DNA from: Solirubrobacteraceae bacterium
Lineage (GTDB): Bacteria; Actinomycetota; Thermoleophilia; Solirubrobacterales; Solirubrobacteraceae
Direction: 5' to 3'
NCBI GenBank assembly: GCA_025455895.1
Contig: JALOLQ010000041.1
Span: 1-9,810 of the forward strand
Length of the DNA stretch: 9,810 nt
In this document: positions 6,832 to 9,810 of the stretch, in pieces
Numbering within the stretch: the first letter of the stretch is position 1
Layout: each line of letters starts with the position of its first letter
Made by a program: the position numbers and the translations under genes
The notes under the pieces: model-generated
What the model was told of the DNA's origin: nothing
What the model saw: only the letters and a program-made list of their open reading frames with translations
The model's database searches: none

Positions 6832-7700
6832 CCGGGCAACAGGACGCGGACGGCGGCCGGGAGCGCGCGCACGACGACGGGGAGGTCGGCGATCGGGTCG
6901 CCGTCGGCGAACACGGTGAACGGCCGGCTGGCCGAGACCCGGATCTCCGGAGCACGGCGCACGGTGACGTGCTCGAGACGCACGTGCTCGCCCTTGAACA
7001 CCTTCGGGAACGACGCCAGGAACCGCGCCCGGCCGGTCTTGCGGATCGCGACGAGGTCGAGGAGCCCGTCGTCGATGCGCGCGTCCGGGGCGACGAACAT
7101 CCCTCCACCGTAGACGCTGGTGTTCGCGCAGATGACCGACCAGCCCTCGAACGCCAGGCGCTCCCCGTCCGCCTCGACCTCGAACGACGCGGGGCGCCAG
7201 CGCGCCAGGGCACTGAGCGCCCCGTAGACGTAGATCGCGCGCCCGAGCGCCCGCGGCGCGGCGTTCGCGGCGGCGTTCGCCTCGCTGTCGAAGCCGAGGC
7301 TGGCGATCCCGAGGAACGGCACGCCGTTGGCCTCGCCGAGGTCGATGGGGCGCGGCTCGCCGCGCGCGAGGGTCTCGCAGGCCGCCAGCGCGTCGCCCGG
7401 GATCCCGGCGTGCCGGCAGAAGTCGTTGCCGCTACCGCCCGGCAGGACGCCGATCACCGCGTCGCGGTACGCGGCCGCACCGGCGACGGCGCCCGCGACC
7501 CCGTCGCCGGAGAACGCGACCGGGATCTCGCCCAGCGCGAGCGCCTCGAGCGTCAGTTCCCGCGCGTGCGCGAGGTCGCGGGTCGTCTCCGTGCGGTGCT
7601 CGACTCCGAGCGCGCTGAGCCGCTCGCGGACCTGCGGCAGCAGCCGGGGCACCTTGCCGCCGCCGGAGGTGGGGTTCGCGATCAGCAGGACGCGCCGCAC
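6828..7700 (-). CDS. Diacylglycerol kinase-like lipid kinase (YegS/DgkB family)
   Basis: DAGK catalytic-domain protein, 290 residues from the start chosen. It should phosphorylate a lipid alcohol such as diacylglycerol at the cytoplasmic membrane face. The N-terminal IANPTSGGGK (7-16) and LPGGSGNDFCRHAGIP (86-101) are hallmark motifs. The GGDGT nucleotide motif appears as SGDGV (64-68) and is followed by AGAVAG instead of the usual L-N-E-V-type sequence, so it is somewhat degenerate. The C-terminal part has GEHVRLEHVTV and a DGDP motif (FADGDPI), as in family members. Two in-frame GTG codons compete (7709 and 7700). The second is preferred because a TACGGT box ends seven bases before it, whereas the first overlaps that box. 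The stop overlaps murT, so the gene heads the murT-gatD operon. Confidence 0.88.
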   Translation of the reverse strand: MRRVLLIANPTSGGGKVPRLLPQVRERLSALGVEHRTETTRDLAHARELTLEALALGEIPVAFSGDGVAGAVAGAAAYRDAVIGVLPGGSGNDFCRHAGIPGDALAACETLARGEPRPIDLGEANGVPFLGIASLGFDSEANAAANAAPRALGRAIYVYGALSALARWRPASFEVEADGERLAFEGWSVICANTSVYGGGMFVAPDARIDDGLLDLVAIRKTGRARFLASFPKVFKGEHVRLEHVTVRRAPEIRVSASRPFTVFADGDPIADLPVVVRALPAAVRVLLPG

Positions 7701-7707
7701 GCGGCGC

Positions 7708-7713
7708 ACCGTA
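7708..7713 (-). promoter_or_regulatory. -10 box (TACGGT) for the lipid kinase/murT operon
   Basis: TACGGT on the minus strand, followed by exactly seven bases and then the GTG at 7700. Transcription would begin at or next to the start codon, giving a leaderless mRNA. The same seven-base spacing occurs at the starts 9049 and 9546. No -35 consensus is evident. The 26 bases between the SRAP stop and this GTG contain little else. Confidence 0.55.
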
Positions 7714-7726
7714 CCGACCCGCCGCC

Positions 7727-8431
7727 CTAGAAGAGCGCGGGGGCGTCCGGCTCGTCGGCGGGCGGCTCGATCGCCGCGACGCAGTCGGGCGCGTCGTGCG
7801 CGGCGTCGTTCACCGCGCTGCTCACGGGCATGCGCGTCGTCTCGGTGAACGGGACCAGCAGGCCGCGCAGCTCGTCGGCCGGGGTCTGCGGCTCGAGCCA
7901 CGCCGCCTCGGCCTCGGGCGGCAGGATCACCGGCATCCGGTCGTGCACCTCGCGCAGCGACGCGGACGCCTGCGTCGTGATGATCGTGCACGTGCGCAGC
8001 GGCTCGACGTCCGGTGCGGCGCGCCACGTCGCCCACAGCCCCGCGAACGCGAACGGCGCGTGATCGGTGCGCGTGATCCACCACGGCAGCTTGCCCGCGT
8101 GCACGCGGCGCTGCCACTCGAAGAACCCGTCGGCCGGGATCAGGCAGCGCCGGCGGGCGAACGCCTCGCGGAAGGCGGGGCGCTCGGCGACCGTCTCGGC
8201 GCGGGCGTTGATCATCTTCCAGCCGACCTTCGGCGAATCGGCCCAGTGCGGGACGAGGCCCCACAGGAGCACGTCGCCGCGCGGCTCGCCCTCGCGCGTC
8301 GTGGTCACGGCCGCCACGTGCTGGCCGGGGGCGATGTTGAACCGCGGCTCGAGCGGGATCTCCGGGCCGAGGCGAAAGCGCTCACGCAGCCGGTCCGGGC
8401 TCGGACCGGTCAGCGAGTAGCGCCCGCACAC
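7727..8431 (-). CDS. SRAP-domain abasic-site crosslinking protein (YedK/HMCES family)
   Basis: SOS-response-associated-peptidase family protein, 234 residues. It shields abasic sites in single-stranded DNA by forming a covalent thiazolidine crosslink through Cys2. All key residues are visible: Cys2 directly after the initiator, Asn32 in RFNIAP, the INARAET motif (74-80), Glu105 in DGFFEW and His163 in VHDRMPV. The equivalent E. coli residues are C2, N32, E105 and H160. The GTG start at 8431 is required, because the initiator must be removed to expose Cys2. The gene follows the 8441-9049 membrane-protein gene by nine bases, so it is probably cotranscribed with it; no separate -10 box was seen. 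The last 20 or so residues (acidic and Pro-rich) extend past the core domain. Despite the family's name, the established role is DNA-protein crosslinking. Confidence 0.95.
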   Translation of the reverse strand: MCGRYSLTGPSPDRLRERFRLGPEIPLEPRFNIAPGQHVAAVTTTREGEPRGDVLLWGLVPHWADSPKVGWKMINARAETVAERPAFREAFARRRCLIPADGFFEWQRRVHAGKLPWWITRTDHAPFAFAGLWATWRAAPDVEPLRTCTIITTQASASLREVHDRMPVILPPEAEAAWLEPQTPADELRGLLVPFTETTRMPVSSAVNDAAHDAPDCVAAIEPPADEPDAPALF

Positions 8432-8440
8432 GGCGCCGGG

Positions 8441-9049
8441 TCAGCCGCCGCCCGCGCGGGCGGCGCGGGCCCGGTTCTGCCGTCGTCGCCCGACCAGGGC
8501 CAGGACGCCCAGGGCGACGATCATGACGAGCATCCCGACCCAGACCGCGGTGACGTTGCCGACGCCGCCGAACGGCAGCGCGACGAGCTTCACCACGGCG
8601 AAGCCGATCGCCAGCACGAGGATCACGAGCAGGATGATCAGCAGGACCCCGCGCGCGCGCAGGAGGAAGCCGGAGCCCGGGGGCGGCGCGAGCAGCCCCG
8701 CGACCCGCAGGAGCAGCAGCTGGCGCCCGCTCGGGGCCTCCTGGCCGAGGCGCTCGACCGCGATCTTCAGGTCGTCCGGGCGCCGCTCGGCGAGCGCGAG
8801 CGACGCGTCGGCCATCCGGCGGATCTGCATCCGCTCCTGGGGCCGGGCCGCGGCGATCGCGCGCTGGAAGTACACCCGGGAGGCCTTCGCGTCGTAGCGC
8901 TCGGCGGCGCGCGACCCGAGGATCGCCAGCGCGGCGGACTTGTACTTCTGCTCGCGCTCGAGCTCCTCGTCCGAGCGCGTCTCGAGCGCCTGCATCTCGG
9001 CCAGCGCACCGCGCTGGTCCATGCGGATCTGTCGGGCCTTCTGCGCCAT
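8441..9049 (-). CDS. Uncharacterised membrane protein, helical N-terminus plus two TM helices
   Basis: I do not recognise this 202-residue protein. Residues 1-125 are charged and strongly helical, with a stretch (about 45-110: Y-F-x-RAIAAARPQERMQIRRMADASLALAERRPDDL) that resembles tetratricopeptide-type helical pairs, though not convincingly. Two hydrophobic helices follow (about 135-156 and 165-186), and a basic tail (GRRRQNRARAARAGGG) ends the protein. The positive residues at both flanks predict both ends in the cytoplasm. The ATG at 9049 is preferred over the GTG at 9058, because a TATCGT box at 9057-9062 ends seven bases before the ATG and overlaps the GTG. It heads a two-gene unit with the SRAP gene and is divergent from the 9100 gene. 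A role for the N-terminal domain as a protein-binding scaffold is only a guess. Confidence 0.75.
   Translation of the reverse strand: MAQKARQIRMDQRGALAEMQALETRSDEELEREQKYKSAALAILGSRAAERYDAKASRVYFQRAIAAARPQERMQIRRMADASLALAERRPDDLKIAVERLGQEAPSGRQLLLLRVAGLLAPPPGSGFLLRARGVLLIILLVILVLAIGFAVVKLVALPFGGVGNVTAVWVGMLVMIVALGVLALVGRRRQNRARAARAGGG
8447..8464. repeat. 18-base perfect palindrome at the end of the membrane-protein gene
   Basis: GCCGCCCGC followed directly by GCGGGCGGC. It lies within the last codons of the 8441-9049 gene (Ala-Arg-Ala-Gly-Gly region) and ends 16 bases before the SRAP gene start, counting in the direction of transcription. It could be a hairpin affecting SRAP translation, or simply a consequence of the extreme GC content and Gly/Ala codons. 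Confidence 0.3.
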
Positions 9050-9056
9050 GGCGGTC

Positions 9057-9062
9057 ACGATA
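9057..9062 (-). promoter_or_regulatory. -10 box (TATCGT) for the membrane-protein/SRAP operon
   Basis: TATCGT on the minus strand, seven bases before the ATG at 9049, fits leaderless transcription. The box overlaps the alternative GTG at 9058, arguing against that start. No -35 consensus is visible. Confidence 0.55.
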
Positions 9063-9084
9063 GCCGCGCGGCCGCCCCGCCGGG

Positions 9085-9090
9085 TATCCT
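9085..9090 (+). promoter_or_regulatory. -10 box (TATCCT) for the 9100 gene
   Basis: TATCCT lies nine bases before the ATG at 9100, giving a leaderless or near-leaderless transcript. It is divergent from the TATCGT box at 9057-9062. The two boxes are only 22 bases apart, so the -35 zone of each promoter falls on or next to the -10 box of the other. Confidence 0.55.
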
Positions 9091-9099
9091 CCGCGCCCG

Positions 9100-9501
9100 A
9101 TGCGCTCCCGTGGAACCCGCCGGACCGGCTTTGCCGCGCTCGCCGTGACCGTGGCGCTGCTCGCGCCCGCAGCGGTCGCCGGAGCCCAGCAGTCCCCGTT
9201 CACGCCGCTGCCGTCCGCCCCCCAGCAGACGCAGACCCAGACGACGGCCTTCACGACGACCGACGACGGCGGGATCGACACCGGGCTCGCCTTCCTGATC
9301 GTGCTCGGCGGCGTCGCGCTCCTCACCGCGGTGGCCTTCTTCATCATCCGCGACGCTCGGCGGCGCGCGCCGAAGGAGGCACCGAACCCGTTCGTCTCGG
9401 AGACCGTGACGGCGGATGCGCACCGCTCCGCGAAGGACGCCAAGCGCAAGGCGCGCGCGAAGAGCAAGGCCGCGCGGGCGCAGCGGCGGCGCAACCGCTG
9501 A
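9100..9501 (+). CDS. Small single-pass membrane protein with signal peptide and basic cytoplasmic tail
   Basis: I do not recognise this 133-residue protein. An N-terminal signal peptide (Arg-rich start, hydrophobic core 11-23, likely cleavage after AGA at residue 29) is followed by a short Gln/Thr/Pro-rich segment (30-56). A single TM helix spans about 62-83 (LAFLIVLGGVALLTAVAFFI). A 50-residue tail (84-133) is dominated by Arg, Lys and Ala and ends in QRRRNR. The signal peptide plus TM layout predicts type I topology, with a short outside linker and the basic tail in the cytoplasm. The tail could contact nucleic acid, acidic lipid or the ribosome; that is inference only. The ATG at 9100 is supported by the TATCCT box just upstream. 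A following secreted-protein gene on the same strand has its own promoter-like box. Confidence 0.8.
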   Translation: MRSRGTRRTGFAALAVTVALLAPAAVAGAQQSPFTPLPSAPQQTQTQTTAFTTTDDGGIDTGLAFLIVLGGVALLTAVAFFIIRDARRRAPKEAPNPFVSETVTADAHRSAKDAKRKARAKSKAARAQRRRNR

Positions 9502-9515
9502 GCCGCCGGCCCCCT

Positions 9516-9530
9516 CCCGCCGCGGGCGGG
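9516..9530. other. Short inverted repeat between the 9100 and 9546 genes
   Basis: CCCGCC, loop GCG, GGCGGG forms a six-base-pair stem 14 bases after the stop at 9501. It ends two bases before the TACGCT box, so it sits in the spacer of the next promoter. It has no T-tract, so it could be a weak terminator, an operator or chance. Confidence 0.3.
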
Positions 9531-9532
9531 GC

Positions 9533-9538
9533 TACGCT
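9533..9538 (+). promoter_or_regulatory. -10 box (TACGCT) for the 9546 gene
   Basis: TACGCT followed by exactly seven bases and then the ATG at 9546, the same geometry as the starts at 7700 and 9049. A leaderless transcript is predicted. No -35 consensus was seen. Confidence 0.5.
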
Positions 9539-9545
9539 GCCCCGC

Positions 9546-9810
9546 ATGCGGCGTGTCGCGCTTCCGCTCGTCTGCCTGCTCGCCGTCGCGTTCCCGGCGC
9601 CCGCGGGCGCCGTGTCCCTGCCGGCCGACCAGACGTTCGTCTCCTCGAAGGGCGGCGTTTCGATGCTGACCCGCTCCGGCGGCCGCGCGTTCGTGACCGC
9701 GCGGACGCGCTGCGGCCGGGTCTCCGACCAGCGCGTGCGGATCCGCCGCGGCATCATCTCGACGCCCACCCGCAAGCGCGTGCGGATCTCCGGTCGCGTG
9801 CTCAGCCGGA
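9546..9810 (+). CDS. Secreted protein, 3' end outside the window
   Basis: The frame stays open from the ATG at 9546 to the window edge (88 codons visible). The first 22 or so residues form a clear signal peptide: MRRVALPLVCLLAVAF, then PAPAGA with likely cleavage before VSLPADQ. The mature part visible so far is Ser/Arg/Gly/Val-rich (TFVSSKGGVSMLTRSGG, then TRCGRVSDQRVRIRRG), with one Cys besides the one in the signal peptide, and looks beta-strand-rich. I do not recognise a family. The start is supported by the TACGCT box seven bases upstream and by the signal peptide beginning exactly there. An antisense frame covers the same bases but lacks any recognisable protein features. Confidence 0.75.
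   Translation, partial: MRRVALPLVCLLAVAFPAPAGAVSLPADQTFVSSKGGVSMLTRSGGRAFVTARTRCGRVSDQRVRIRRGIISTPTRKRVRISGRVLSR

Noticed and set aside
7707..7709. Upstream GTG as the start of the lipid kinase (three residues longer)
   Set aside because: It overlaps the TACGGT box. The GTG at 7700 matches the spacing of the other leaderless starts.
9056..9058. GTG at 9058 as the start of the membrane-protein gene (three residues longer)
   Set aside because: It lies within the TATCGT box, so it would not be in a transcript started from that promoter. The ATG at 9049 fits better.
7796..9148. A 450-codon plus-strand open frame opposite the SRAP and membrane-protein genes
   Set aside because: SRAP has every catalytic residue on the minus strand. 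The plus frame is low complexity and runs through the divergent promoter region.
8382..9494. A 370-codon minus-strand frame opposite the 9100 gene, and a similar frame at 9344-9775
   Set aside because: They are Arg- and Pro-rich with no motifs. The plus strand instead shows two signal peptides placed correctly after -10 boxes.
1..9810. Mobile elements, CRISPR arrays, tRNA genes or horizontally acquired islands
   Set aside because: No transposase or integrase motifs, repeat-spacer arrays, cloverleaf structures or composition shifts were seen; base use is uniform throughout.

Overview
The window is very GC-rich bacterial DNA (codon third positions almost always G or C) with tightly packed genes. 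Its gene content points to a high-GC actinobacterium. A MurT/GatD pair is a Gram-positive cell-wall marker, the dUTPase motif 3 (GLIDAGYRGE) matches the mycobacterial form as I recall it, and several promoter-like motifs sit so close to start codons that the mRNAs would be leaderless or nearly so. The general look suggests the Thermoleophilia (Solirubrobacter/Conexibacter-like), but that placement is an impression, not a result.

Layout, left to right. (1) 1-324, plus: 3' part of a dUTPase gene whose 5' end lies outside the window. (2) 338-3945, minus: a four-gene osmoprotectant/glycine-betaine ABC transporter operon. It is transcribed as CBS-domain ATPase, permease, permease, lipoprotein substrate-binding protein. 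The first three genes are joined by ATGA overlaps, and the binding-protein gene has its own perfect Shine-Dalgarno sequence. (3) 4027-7700, minus: lipid kinase, murT, a class I SAM methyltransferase, then gatD, all overlapping. MurT-GatD amidates D-iGlu of lipid II; here a methyltransferase of unknown target separates the two subunits. (4) 7727-9049, minus: an uncharacterised two-helix membrane protein followed by a complete SRAP (YedK/HMCES) DNA-protein crosslink protein. (5) 9100-9810, plus: a small signal-peptide-plus-TM protein with a basic tail, then the 5' part of a secreted protein that runs off the window.

Three genes (starts at 7700, 9049, 9546) show the same arrangement, a TAnnnT hexamer, exactly seven bases, then the start codon. 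A fourth (9100) has nine bases. This favours leaderless transcription and changes the start chosen for two of the genes. The promoters at 9057-9090 are divergent and overlapping.

No tRNA, rRNA, CRISPR array, insertion sequence or phage gene was seen. Most of the window is ordinary core-genome content. The points most worth following up are the methyltransferase inside the murT-gatD operon and the leaderless-promoter signature.
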